NCBI RefSeq assembly: GCF_000350225.1
Contig: NW_005178992.1
Coordinates: forward strand, 1-64,000
Source of the DNA: Chondrus crispus
Taxonomy: Eukaryota > Rhodophyta > Florideophyceae > Gigartinales > Gigartinaceae
Length of the DNA stretch: 64,000 bases
Direction of reading: 5' to 3'
Below, in pieces: positions 19,901-30,009 of the stretch (positions are counted from its first letter, which is position 1; the number at the start of each line of letters is the position of its first letter). The translations under genes were made by a program, and so were the position numbers. A model generated the notes under the pieces. It ran no database searches. It was not told the origin of the DNA and saw nothing but the letters and a program-made list of their open reading frames with translations.

Positions 19901-21353
19901 GACTTTGAGAAGATATTTTTATTGGCCTACGATGGCCCTAGACTGCTACACAGTCGCGAAGAATTGCGCCGCATGCACGCGGGAAAGGGTGAAGTCAAGA
20001 AAAAACACGAAGGAAATGAAGCTGTTCACGCCCAAAGCGCCGCTGGAATTTGTCGCCATCGACATCCTCGGCGAGCTAATTACAACTAAACGAGGAAATC
20101 GGTATATTCTCGTGATCAGCGATCGATACTCGAAACTGGTACGAACCGTACCGTTGAAGAAGATATCAGCTGCGCACATCGCACAAGCCTTCGTTCACCA
20201 TTGGGTATTCGTGTACGGACTGCCGGTCAAGCTGCTGTCCGACAATGGAACACATTTCACGGCCCGGTTCTTTCAGAACGTCTGTCGAATTCTCGGCATC
20301 CGCAATGTGTTCACGACTACGTACCACCCGCAAGCCAACGGCCAAGTTGAGAGGTTTAACCGCACGCTGACTTCTGCGTTGCGAAAATACGTTGGAGAGC
20401 ACCCCAAGGACTGGGACCTATTTAGCGACGCTGTGACGTTCGCCTACAACACACAAGTTCATCGAAGTACGAACATTGCGCCCTTCGAGCTGGTGTTGGC
20501 TCGGGCGCCGAGAAACATTGCGCTACAAGCGCAACCAACATTGGAGAATTTCAGCTCGTCACGAGCATACTACCTGAAATGGCAGTCGTGGTTGGAGAGC
20601 CTAATGCGAGGCGCCGATAGGAGTTTGCGGAAGGAACAAGCCCGGTACAAGCGAAATTTTGATGCACGCCTTCGCAAACCGCAATATGAGATCCCACCGG
20701 GGTCCTACATGTTCCTCCGGAAGGAGCAGGGCACAGCTAGCGAACCGAAACACGAGCTGGCACAAGTCGCTACAGGACCTTATCAGGTTAAAAGATCGGA
20801 TCAACATACGGTAGTCATTGCCATTGGCGATCAGGAGGAACGCGTATCGCGAGACAGGGTGGAGTTAGCCCCAAGCCCGATGGACTACGCGCCGATAACT
20901 GGCCTACGCCAAGCGCTACAGTTCCTGGGAGCGCCGGAGCTCAACGAAGAAAGAGAGGTAATGGAGGACGACGAATGTCCTCACACCCGTGCGCCTACGT
21001 CAGGGGACCAGAACAATCTAATTAGTCAAGCGCCGACAGCGGAGACATCTCCGGACCTACGCGATTTCAGAAAGTCCAGAGAAGAGGACGAGTTGGAAGA
21101 TCTTCAGGAGGGGGAAGGGCACAGTTCAGAGAAAGGAGAGGAAACGGAAAATACGGATTACGTAATCGATCGGGTCGCCGACCACGATTATCAAAATGGT
21201 AATTTGATTCTCAAGGTGGAATGGTACGGCTATATGCCCGAGGACGCGACGTGGGAGCCCATTGAGCAATTACCCCACAGTGCGGCCGTCAAGTATTTCC
21301 GGAGGAAGAAACTGCCCCTCCCGCCGCAAGTCGCACGCGCGAGACCAGGATGA
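16952..21353 (+). pseudogene. E1 pol region with C-terminal chromodomain
   Basis: Order of parts: retropepsin (VLSVLDTGAGPNLVR, about 17.2 kb); reverse transcriptase (about 18.3-18.9 kb, [27 protein letters not shown]); RNase H (about 19.1-19.5 kb, [25 protein letters not shown]); integrase zinc finger (about 19.85-19.98 kb, HSGGRKLYKTL...CAAC); integrase core (IDILGEL, LSDNGTHFT, YHPQANGQVERFNRTL); then a chromodomain (about 21.16-21.33 kb, LKVEWYGYMPEDATWEP). Chromodomains steer integration by reading histone marks in related elements. The RT-to-chromodomain part is one long open frame. About two or three breaks lie before it. Confidence 0.9.
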
Positions 21354-22334
21354 GCTCCATACGCAATGTGATGATGGAAAGCAAAAAGAAGACGCGAGCC
21401 GCAACCAGTTTCCTATGTTTTTACCTTCTTAACTATTCTGTTTCGTTTTCGTTTTTTTTGGTTGTTTTGTTTCTTTATGTTTGTTTTCCCTTCCCGAGAC
21501 GCTCCTAGGTCGGTCTTTCCGGAAGGATCGTGCATAATGTCAGAAGAACACGACAGGCGCCCAAGGGCGACAAGGGACTGCGAACCGCCGATCGTGATTA
21601 AGGCTACACGCTGTATCTCAAGTCGAGGAAGGAGAGGACGGATCGCGTGAAGGAAGTTCAGAGAGACAAGTGTCGCGAGGAAAAACGCGGAACACAGAAG
21701 GGTTGTGTGAATTTTAACAATGATCCGGGAACGACACTGACGATTGAGAGGCATAGGGCGTTAAGAAAGGCGTGAAGTTGAGTTCGAGAGACTGGGACGG
21801 CCGGCAACACACCACTGGTGTCGCCCACGCCCAGAATGAGTCGAATAGAAGCCCTGATGGGTACGTCGTTGACGTACCGCGATCGATCGTGCGATACCAC
21901 GCCTAGCGTGTGTCTGATTCTTTTGTCGTCAATTCTTTTTTTTGTTTTGTATCGCGCAGAAGGACGCGCACGGAAGCGAGAAAGGATAAATTCCTGTCGA
22001 CAAGACAACCTCCCGTAGTTGGGGGGAAGCCAAAAGGGATAACGCCGAGTCGGTCGGAATGCTGTCCCGCGCAGGAAAAACGAGAAGGTGTGGAAAAGAG
22101 GCAGTTGAAATGCGCGGGCACGCGCATGTGAACGAGACAAATCAAGAGGACGTGGACGATGTGAAGCACCCCGCGGAGAGAGAGGGTAGCGATAGTCGCC
22201 GGCATCGCGATCACAGGAAATGAGAGAAGGAAACTGGAATGAGTTAGGCGATTCTGCATCGGACTCCCTCACATGAATGAAGCAGCGCGCGCTGCCATGC
22301 CATGAAATGGAAAAATTTACTGTAGTCTCAGGAT

Positions 22335-22349
22335 GAGGTAATACACCTC
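22335..22349 (+). other. Small hairpin in a block shared by three elements (E1 copy)
   Basis: GAGGT-AATAC-ACCTC forms a 5-bp stem with a 5-base loop. The C copy (51382-51396) reads GAGGC-ATTGA-GCCTC, so the fifth pair changes from T-A to C-G on both sides. The E2 copy (38427-38446) keeps GAGG/CCTC. The flanking 200 bases are also recognisably shared. Confidence 0.55.
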
Positions 22350-24454
22350 CTTGGATGCGATCACGCGCTGCCGCCGCGGGCACGTGAAGGGACGCTTGGA
22401 TCAGTGATCCACCCTCGTGGGACATGATTTAATCAAAAAATGGGGATGTCGGCAGGGAGCTGCTGGACGGGCGGTGAAAGTTGAAAATTGAACACTGGTC
22501 AGTCTTCGAAATTTTAATCAAAATTAAGAGAAGGTACGGAACTTGTCGGTCATACGACAACGGGCTGTGGCTTGCTATAGCCGAAGGCACGAGTATCCGA
22601 GGCCGTCCGGCAGCACCGTCACCAACCCCCGCGCGCGACGCCGACCACAACACCGAACAACGACGTCGTCAAACCCGTTTCAAAGGCGTTGACTACGATC
22701 GAGAGACTAAGAAATCGATGCACGGCGAGCGGGAGGGTTCCCCCACGTGTAAATCTCGGAACGACCGCATATCATTGGATACGCACACCGGCATAGGAGC
22801 CATCCCCCCTCTCCCCAAAAACCGCGACTATTTCTGTTCGCAAAAAGCCTCGTCGCTCGCAGCAGCGAACGGAAGACGAAAGAAAGAAGGGGAACGGAAC
22901 GTTATTTATTTATTCATGAGAGGATCGAGAGTCTCGCGCCTTCTTCCTCCACGGATGTCCAGGAGGAACATTGAGGAAAGGACGAATCCAACGGAGAAGA
23001 AAGTGTCGCTCCACGAGCTTGTGACCGACAATCTGTCTGTTGCTTGTAGCGACTAACGTCGCCAAGCTCACGTCCTTGTTTTTACCCCGAGCGATCCACC
23101 ATGGCAATTTTTTCTTTCCTGTTCTTTGACTCCCTTTCTAGCTGTCTGTTTTTTTATTTTCTGCTCTACGTTTGTTTGCCTGTTTATTTTTTTTCTTTGT
23201 GAAGGCGGAATACATCGTCGCGCCGCGACGTCGACGCGCAAGACTAGGACAACCAAAAGGGCGCCGATCCCGACGAGACACGTTGGAGGAAGATAAGAAG
23301 GTGGATCCAAGCCTATACGCACGACGTGTGGACGCGACAAGTTATGGCAGGAATTGCCTGGTTCAGTCGAAACCCCCGGATTGCTACAGTAGTGTATCCG
23401 ACGGACCATGCAGGGAAGGTGCTTGGCGCTGACCACGATCGACAGATTGGGGACAGAAACTCGTCGAGCAGGGAGAAGTTATGTTTCTTTCGTTTTCGCT
23501 TTTGGCTTTGTCTTGCTTCGCCCTATTCTATTTTTTTGACGTCGGAGACGCGATTGCGTCCCTCGGACGCTGACCGGCAAGACCACAAGGTCCCCGAAGG
23601 AAGAAGGAGACCGATCTCCGAACCGACGTATCGTTGCCGTACGGTTACTATTTTAATGTGAAAATTACAAGTCATCCGTTGACCTGGGAGAAGGAAGGGT
23701 TAAATGGGGGCAAAATGTGCAACAGCCTTGCAAGGCAGTCAGACAAAAAAACTGACTAAGTCCACAGTGGCTACGGCTCATGTCTACGATCGAGGAATTG
23801 TCCGAGGATGCGCAACACGGAAGCGTACGACGAGTAGGAGAGCAGCCGCACCAATTCTCCCCCGCGAGACGGAGAGAATGCAGAGCTCGTGGAGAATACG
23901 TGGAAGAATTATCGCAGTTTCGTTCAGTTCTTTTTTTTGTTTCGTTTCTTTTTTTGTCGTGTGAATTGAGCACCAGGGCATTTGTTGAGAACTTTAGTCC
24001 ACTCCCTGGGTAATCTAATATTGAATTGAATGACCCGCGTTATTTGATTTGCTCACTACAGCGTACGTTTCTAATACTTTCAAAGAAAAGGGTTCGTGGA
24101 CTTGAGGAGATAATTGAAGAGAAGGAAGAAGGGATCGCGGATCGCAACGAGAGCAGGGGAGCGCCGGACGAAGGGTAACTAATCGCCAACAGGCCAAAAC
24201 TGGGATCGACTCTCGCTTTGACCGTCCGAACGGACGAGACGCAAAGGGACCAAGTTCCGATCGTGTTAGAAGGATGGCTGGTTTTTGTTTGTTGTGTGTG
24301 GCTACGGATAGAAGGCTGGAGAAAAAAAGGGAAAAGCGCACTACGCACCTCCCCGGGGGAGCACATCGTGATGTCGACATCGATCCGATGGGACGAGCCC
24401 TTGTGGACTCACACATTGGAAGACGTCTAAACTTTACTGTGTCACAGCCGCGAC

Positions 24455-24798
24455 GTGTTGGATAAAGAGGAGGAAAAGGAAATCGAGGGAAAGGAAGACG
24501 TTCGTGTTGGATAAAGAGGAGGAAAAGGAAATCGAGGGAAAGGAAGACGTTCGTGTTGGATAAAGAGGAGGAAAAGGAAATCGAGGGAAAGGAAGACGTT
24601 CGTGTTGGATAAAGAGGAGGAAAAAGGAAATCGAGGGAAAGGAAGACGTTCGTGTTGGATAAAGAGGAGGAAAAGGAAATCGAGGGAAAGGAAGACGTTC
24701 GTGTTGGATAAAGAGGAGGAAAAAGGAAATCGAGGGAAAGGAAGACGTTCGTGTTGGAGAAAGAGGAGGAAAAAGGAATCGAGGAGAAGGAAGACTAT
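24455..24798. repeat. Minisatellite, about seven 49-50 bp units
   Basis: Units begin at about 24455, 24504, 24553, 24602, 24652, 24701 and 24751. Each begins GTGTTGGATAAAGAGGAGG and ends with GGAAGACGTTC. Units 4, 6 and 7 have one extra A in the GGAAAAAGG run. The last unit is diverged. All lie inside the 3' region of E1 and are not seen in E2 or C. Confidence 0.95.
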
Positions 24799-25380
24799 GA
24801 TGGATAATGGTGTGACGTCAGGGAAAATTTAATTCTCCTTTTCACAGGTTCTCCGCACTCGCTGTGTCGCAGCAACTGCAAAGAAAATATACATCCCCCT
24901 GCCGGTGGTCTGGAGTTTCTTTTCGGACTGGACGTTGGCATGGACGGTGATTTTAAGTGTTGTTAAGCGCACAACCGACAAGAGGAAGAACGGGCTTCCG
25001 TTTGGTTCACGCGGCGCTTTTGCGATCTTGTGAAGAAGTAATCGGCTGCAGGCTGCCCGAAGCCTCACGTATACCCCTACTGTCAGTGCGAAGTTCCTTT
25101 CCTTCGCCATGTTGCGTTACGGGCAAAGACGGCCGCCGGACATGCCGCAAGAAACGCACATCGAGGATAGGAGGAAGAGAATGTGCCACAAAACAGGAAG
25201 AAAGTAAAGGTAACGGGGGATACGCAGATGGTTCATTTTATTATCCAAAAGCTACAGAATGACGTCAATAACCAGTCGTCACCCCAAACGGGTAATAATC
25301 CGAGAACGGATCACGGGGAAGTCGCTCTAAGCCGCAGGTCATTGGGGCGGCACACCCAAGGAATTTTCCTTTGGGAGTGA

Positions 25381-27006
25381 GGTTACGAGTCGAGCAAGGA
25401 CTCGCAAATAATCGAAGGAAGCCCCTTGGAGAGCTTTACCTTCGATGCCATGAGCGCGGAGCAATGTGCAGTAGATGTCAATGGCTCCGTCGCTCTTTTT
25501 GGGAATTGAAGGGGACGGTGTGGAAGACAACGCTTCCCTAACCGACAGAGTTTCGGTATGCCCTGCCGAGGGGATATCGACAGCAGGAGGAGCAGCGGCA
25601 GGGGCTGCAGGGAAAGGGGAATCTGGAGCAGACGGTCCGGGGCAAACGTCGTCTGGGCGGGGATCTATAGCTCGTATGGGAGCTACGTCAGGGGTTGGAA
25701 CTTGGTTGTCGAATTGGAGACTGAGGCGCGCTTCGGAGGGAGAGCACAAGGCGGATGTCCAAGGGTTGAACCAGACAAAGTCACCCGCCGCACTGTGACT
25801 TCGTCCGGGAGAAAAGGACTGGCGTCGTCTCGCGAAGGATCGGGATGAGTTGCTAGGGGGGACAACATCCCAGTCGACCTGATTGATCTTTTCGAGTAAG
25901 GAGTGCAGTTCGAAGTCGGCGTCTGCTCCGCCCAAGGGCACAGTATAGTCCAAAAGGCACATGAGCTCGACGAGCTTCGGAGGAAGATACCAAAGCCGCC
26001 AACAATCGTACGCCTCCCAGAGCAAGGTGGCGGCTACCTTCACGCACCACTCCGTCAAAAAGACAACCTACAACCCGTGACGAGGATCAGTGAGATAGCT
26101 TCCAAAGTAGGTAAGGATGGGACCGAGCTCTGCCCAAAACCCTTGGCAGACCTCAAATTGTCCCCACCACGAGGGGAGTTGCTGGTACTGGTTGGGATAG
26201 TGTGACCGAGCAATTTCCCCCGCCTCAACCATTTGGTAAGCTAGGAAATATCCCGTGTCCGATCTCATCTGACGCTCGAATCGGACCGTATGCTGGAAGA
26301 AGGGGATGTTCCCGCGTTTCGTATATCGGAAATTGAGGGGGAGGATTGCGCGCGTGTATGACAGGGCATCGTTAGTCACCACCGTCAGTTGGTTATGCCA
26401 CAAGCGGTCCGCCTCGAGCACGTGGTCACCCCGTGTCCAGCTGAGGAGGTTGTCAAGGTAATCACGCTCCCCCTCCGTGCCAAACTTCCACGTGTCACAT
26501 CCGAAGGACGGAGGGATGAGGGCATCGGATAGAGATAGGTCGAGGCGGTCGAGAACGGCTTCCATGAACCGCAGGGATAGGCCCTGTCGGCCACGAGGGG
26601 AGGAACGGCGCAGGATAGAAGGGGGAATGGCGACACGGGTACGCCAATCGTAGCAGGAAATGGCTTGAAGGGGAAGGTGACCCGGCAGCATCCCCGCACC
26701 GTCGGCAAAGTCGCGCCCGATGCTAGTGACGTCGCCCTCGTCGATGGCGGAAAACCAAGGAGTGGCTGCGTACAGTAAGGGATAGTCGCGCATGGATTTA
26801 CCTTGGAGCTCGGCTAGTGAGGGGTATCGACAAGGGGCTGATGAAGGATGGAGATCGGGATGAAAGACCGGTTCAGGAACGTTGGTGTTCGGGGGAAGTC
26901 GGGGTATGGAAGGGAGGTCGCTAGGAATGGAAGGCGTGTGTGAGAAGCCCACACCGCGGCGACCGCGGGCGGTATGTCCGACAGTGGGATCCGATGAAGG
27001 AAACAT
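25381..27006 (-). pseudogene. E1 antisense ORF of unknown function
   Basis: On the strand opposite gag-pol, between pol and the 3' LTR, lies a coding region of about 540 codons that is recognisably shared with E2 and D. The start MFPSSDPT (27006) sits 111 bp inside the LTR edge. Shared landmarks in order: GVGF, FADGAGMLPGHLPL, DWRTRVAIPPSILR, PSFGCDTWKF, YLDNLL, VRFERQMRSDTGYF, FEVCQGFWAELGPILTYF, TEWCVKVAATLLWEAYDCW, a Pro/Ala-rich linker, and a C-terminal block with RAHGIEGKALQGAS. I recognise no domain, signal peptide or membrane segment. About one break is present. Antisense extra ORFs at this position are known from some plant Ty3/gypsy elements; a link is only by analogy. Confidence 0.75.
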
Positions 27007-27102
27007 GGAGATCGTCTTACTCTCACGCGAGCGGCGACCGATGGTCGGGAGAAAAAGGAAGAAGTTGGGAAGCAAGGGAGTGAAGCCGCTGCGCGAGAGC
27101 GC

Positions 27103-27116
27103 TCAGAAGGGGGATA
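27103..27116 (+). other. E1 polypurine tract
   Basis: CAGAAGGGGGATA lies directly before the 3' LTR. The same purine run precedes the LTR at 43269, and its complement adjoins the D LTR (AAAGGGGGACA on the minus strand). It is the expected plus-strand primer site. Confidence 0.8.
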
Positions 27117-28168
27117 TGTAGTGCAAAACGCACATGGAAGGGGGGGTGAAAAGAAAGGAAAACATTTGGATATGAAAAGTAGTCCTGGTTTGGAGGACAC
27201 ACGTGTGAATAATTGCACAGTTTTAATTTTTAATTATTTTATTTTATTTAGTTAATTAGTTGGCATTAATTTTGCTGACACCAGATTAGATCTAGAATCT
27301 AGAGCCGGGAGCTACTGTACTTCGCCCCGGCGGGGCTCTATATAACTTAGCCCTTTGACCGAACAAGTCAATAAACCAACCCGAGTTGCCGGAGTTGAAT
27401 GTCGCCTTGGTCGAAGCCCGTCTCTACCAAGACGCTCCCTTTTACCTAAGCCTACGGCATCCTCTATCGCTCGGGGTTCCCTTTTCTCTCTCCTTTATTT
27501 CCCTATCCTTTTCTATCTCTAATTCTACCTATTTTTTCCTTATCTTGTGTTGGTGCCATCGGCCTCGGTTGCGACCGAACCGGTGTAGGTGTTTCGAGCC
27601 ATCGGGCGACACAGTTGACGTAGCGCTGCTACTGTGACCCATTTTCCGACGGAGACCGTTGCAAAGACGTCTCCCTCGAAGGGCTCCGTCGTATTACGAG
27701 CCAGTGTTGGTACCATTGGTGTCGGTTGCGACCGAACCGGTGTAGGTGTTTCGAGCCATCGGACGGCACGGTTGACGTAGCGCTGCTACTTTCATTTCAT
27801 CCCGTCCGGCTGCATTGCGACGCCCCCGTCTAAGGCCTTTTCGCGTTACAAGGTGTCGAAGAAGCTCAACGAGCATTGCCCTTACAACCCAGTAGAACCG
27901 GGGTACCTACGTACGCGCCCCAATCCACACTCGTCGAGCAGATCTCTTCGCAAGTCTCTACCACACCGATCCCGGGCCGGGCTATTTCTCTGTGCCCCCC
28001 CCCATCAGGGATCCGAGCTACTATGAGTCGCAAGCTCGTTTAAACGGAGAAGGGAGAGTCGGACACTCCGTAGCGCTGTGCCATCGGCAGTTCTTCTTTT
28101 TGTTGCTGTTGTTGTTTTTGCTGGACCATCGGACCGCGGTCTCTGCCCGACAGGCGCATTGCACTACA
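27117..28168 (+). repeat. E1 3' LTR
   Basis: 1052 bp, starting TGTAGTGCAAAACGC and ending GCATTGCACTACA. It carries the same two internal 157-bp modules and TATA element as the 5' LTR. Differences between the pair cluster in the first 130 bp, where this copy is closer to the E2-type LTR ends. A patch of gene conversion would explain that. Confidence 0.93.
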
Positions 28169-28756
28169 ATCAGGCCGTCCATGTCTTCGTAACGACACGG
28201 AACTTAGCCGAAGCCCGAACAAGGTCGCGCGTCCGTACGCCCGACGAACCGCGAGGCGACGACGAAGCTCCTGCTCTCCAAGGACCCAATCCATTTTGGG
28301 AGGAAAACGACGAGTTCGACGCCGCCGACATTCAGTATGCCGAAGACCCCGAGGCCAGCGCGCCCGACTCTCCGGTCGCCCCATCACAGGACGACCTGCC
28401 GTCCCCTCTGACGATCGAGGAGATAGACGAGGAGCAGCGCGTGGATGACTTCTGCCAAACCGTTTTGGCACGACAGTCCGAGTCTCGAGACTCCGCGTTC
28501 TTCGAGAACCACCAAGGGGTGCTCAAACGGAGACACCCCTTCGACCCCGATATCGTTCAGGTGCTGGTATCTCGGACGCTCTGCGCCAGGCTCCTTCGCC
28601 TGTGCCACGACCCGGCCATCGCGGGACACTTGGGCCAGAATCGTATGTACTACACACTTCCACGCGAGTACTACTGGCCCCACCTGGCTGCAGACGTCGC
28701 AGAAACGGTGCGAGGGTGTCGAACCTGCGTAATGAACCGGGTCAAGCTGACGAAAC
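28169..28756 (+). pseudogene. Ty3/gypsy element A, piece 3: spacer and integrase zinc finger
   Basis: A resumes with the second ATCAG (28169-28173). It encodes an acidic spacer and the integrase N-terminal zinc-binding region (HLGQNRMYY, EYYWPHLAADV, RGCRTC). The matching stretch of A' is at 52.1-52.6 kb. The piece ends at the E2 LTR. No further sense-strand A sequence was found in the window, so the rest of its integrase is missing or beyond. Confidence 0.85.
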
Positions 28757-29883
28757 TGTAGTGCAATACGCACCTGAAAAGGGGGGTGAAAAGAAAGGAA
28801 AATATTTGGATATGAAAAGTAGTCCGGGTTGGGGGACACACGTGTGAATAATTGCACAGTTTTAATTCTTAATTATTTTATTTTATTTAGTTAATTAGTT
28901 GGCATTAATTTTGCTGACACTAGATTAAATCTGGGATCTAGCGCCGCGAGCTACTGTAGTGACTCCGGCGGGGCGATATATACCTTAGCCTTCTGACCAC
29001 GAAGTCAGTAAAGGTAACCCGAGTTGCCAGAGTTGAATATCGCCTTGGTCAAAGTCCGTCTTTCCCAAAACGCTCCCTTTTACCACAGATTACGTTATCC
29101 TTTGCGCTCGGGGGTTCCCTTTCCTTTTCCTTTATTTCACCTATCGTTTTCTATTTTTATCTCTATTTATATTCCCTCATCTTGCGTTGGTTCCACAGTG
29201 CCTGATTGCAATCCGCATTGTGACGACTGGAGTCATAGGGCTCTTGTGTTGGTTCTTTTGTTTGTTGTTGGTGCCATCGGCTTTGGTTGCGACCGGACCG
29301 GTGTAGGTGTCTTGGCCATCGGTCGACACGTGGGTGTAGCGCTGCTACTTGTTTGCTTATTCCGACGGAGGCTGTTGCAACGACGTTTCCCTCCAAGGTC
29401 GTGTTGTGTATACAGGACAGTGTTGGTTCCATCGGATACAGGTTACGACCGTTCCGGTGTCGGTACTTTGCCATCGGGCAGTACGGAGATGTAGCGCTGC
29501 TACGTGTTTGCTAATTCCGGTCGGGCTGCGTTGCGACGCTCCCGTCGAAGACCTTATCAAGGGTATAAGGTATAACAGGCGTTCCGCGAGCATTGGATTT
29601 ACGATCCATCAGGCACGACTTCCTAATCACCGCCTCGAACTCGCCGAGCAGCTGCCTGTACAAGACTCTACCATCATTCGTCCCGGGACGGGCCTCTTCC
29701 TTTTGCCCCCCCCTATCAGGGACTTGAGCTACTGTGGCCCGCAAACCCACTTAAAGGGAAAGGGAGAATCGGACACTCCGTAGGGCTGTGCCGTCGGCAA
29801 CTCTTGTTGGTTGTTGTTTGTTGGATGTGTTGTCGCTGGACCGTTGGACCCTGGTTCCAGCCTGACAGGCACATTGCACTAAA
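28757..29883 (+). repeat. E2 5' LTR (long subfamily)
   Basis: 1127 bp, starting TGTAGTGCAATACGCACC and ending CATTGCACTAAA. It has a TATA-like GATATATACC near 28973 and extra internal module sequence compared with E1 (module-like starts near 29186, 29268 and 29421). The length and text match the reverse-oriented D LTR (60248-61374), which is the same subfamily. Confidence 0.88.
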
Positions 29884-29887
29884 TAAG

Positions 29888-29905
29888 TGGTCTCCCGACC
29901 TAGAA
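29888..29905 (+). other. E2 primer-binding site
   Basis: TGGTCTCCCGACCTAGAA follows the LTR by four bases and is identical to E1. A shortened copy (GCCCGACCTAGAATCTGGAA) follows about 30 bp on. Confidence 0.72.
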
Positions 29906-30009
29906 TCTGGAAACTACGAAGCCCGACCTAGAATCTGGAACGGAAATCAGAAGTCGGAATAGGTAAATTAGTTCGATAAGGTCTCGTTTATTAAGAGCGG
30001 ACCATCGCA

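Larger units (their letters stand above)
21354..25340. other. E1 long non-coding 3' region
   Basis: About 4 kb between pol and the antisense ORF have no convincing gene. Recurrent pyrimidine-rich tracts of the type TTTCGTTTTCGTTTTTTTTG occur about 21.42, 21.92, 23.11-23.20, 23.48-23.54 and 23.93 kb. A conserved block with a small hairpin (22.2-22.5 kb) is shared with E2 and C. A 49-bp minisatellite lies at 24455-24798. Confidence 0.6.
13411..28168 (+). mobile_element. Full-length Ty3/gypsy (chromodomain) element E1, 14.8 kb
   Basis: E1 is a complete LTR-bounded element: 5' LTR 13411-14458, primer-binding site, gag (about 14.6-16.9 kb), pol (about 16.95-21.35 kb) ending in a chromodomain, a long 3' region (21.35-27.1 kb) with a 49-bp minisatellite and an antisense ORF, polypurine tract, and 3' LTR 27117-28168. 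It is flanked by ATCAG duplications inside element A. The order PR-RT-RH-IN-chromodomain places it with the chromovirus branch of Ty3/gypsy. It looks nearly whole, with about three or four breaks in gag-pol and about one in the antisense ORF. By eye the LTRs differ at roughly 25 positions, concentrated in the first 130 bp: not brand new, but younger than A. Confidence 0.93.

Noticed and set aside
21658-22425. 255-codon minus-strand frame in the E1 3' region
   Set aside because: Arg/Ser/Phe-rich with no motif; the aligned region of E2 does not keep it open.
24455-24798. CRISPR array
   Set aside because: The units are tandem without distinct spacers, and the host is a eukaryote. It is a minisatellite.
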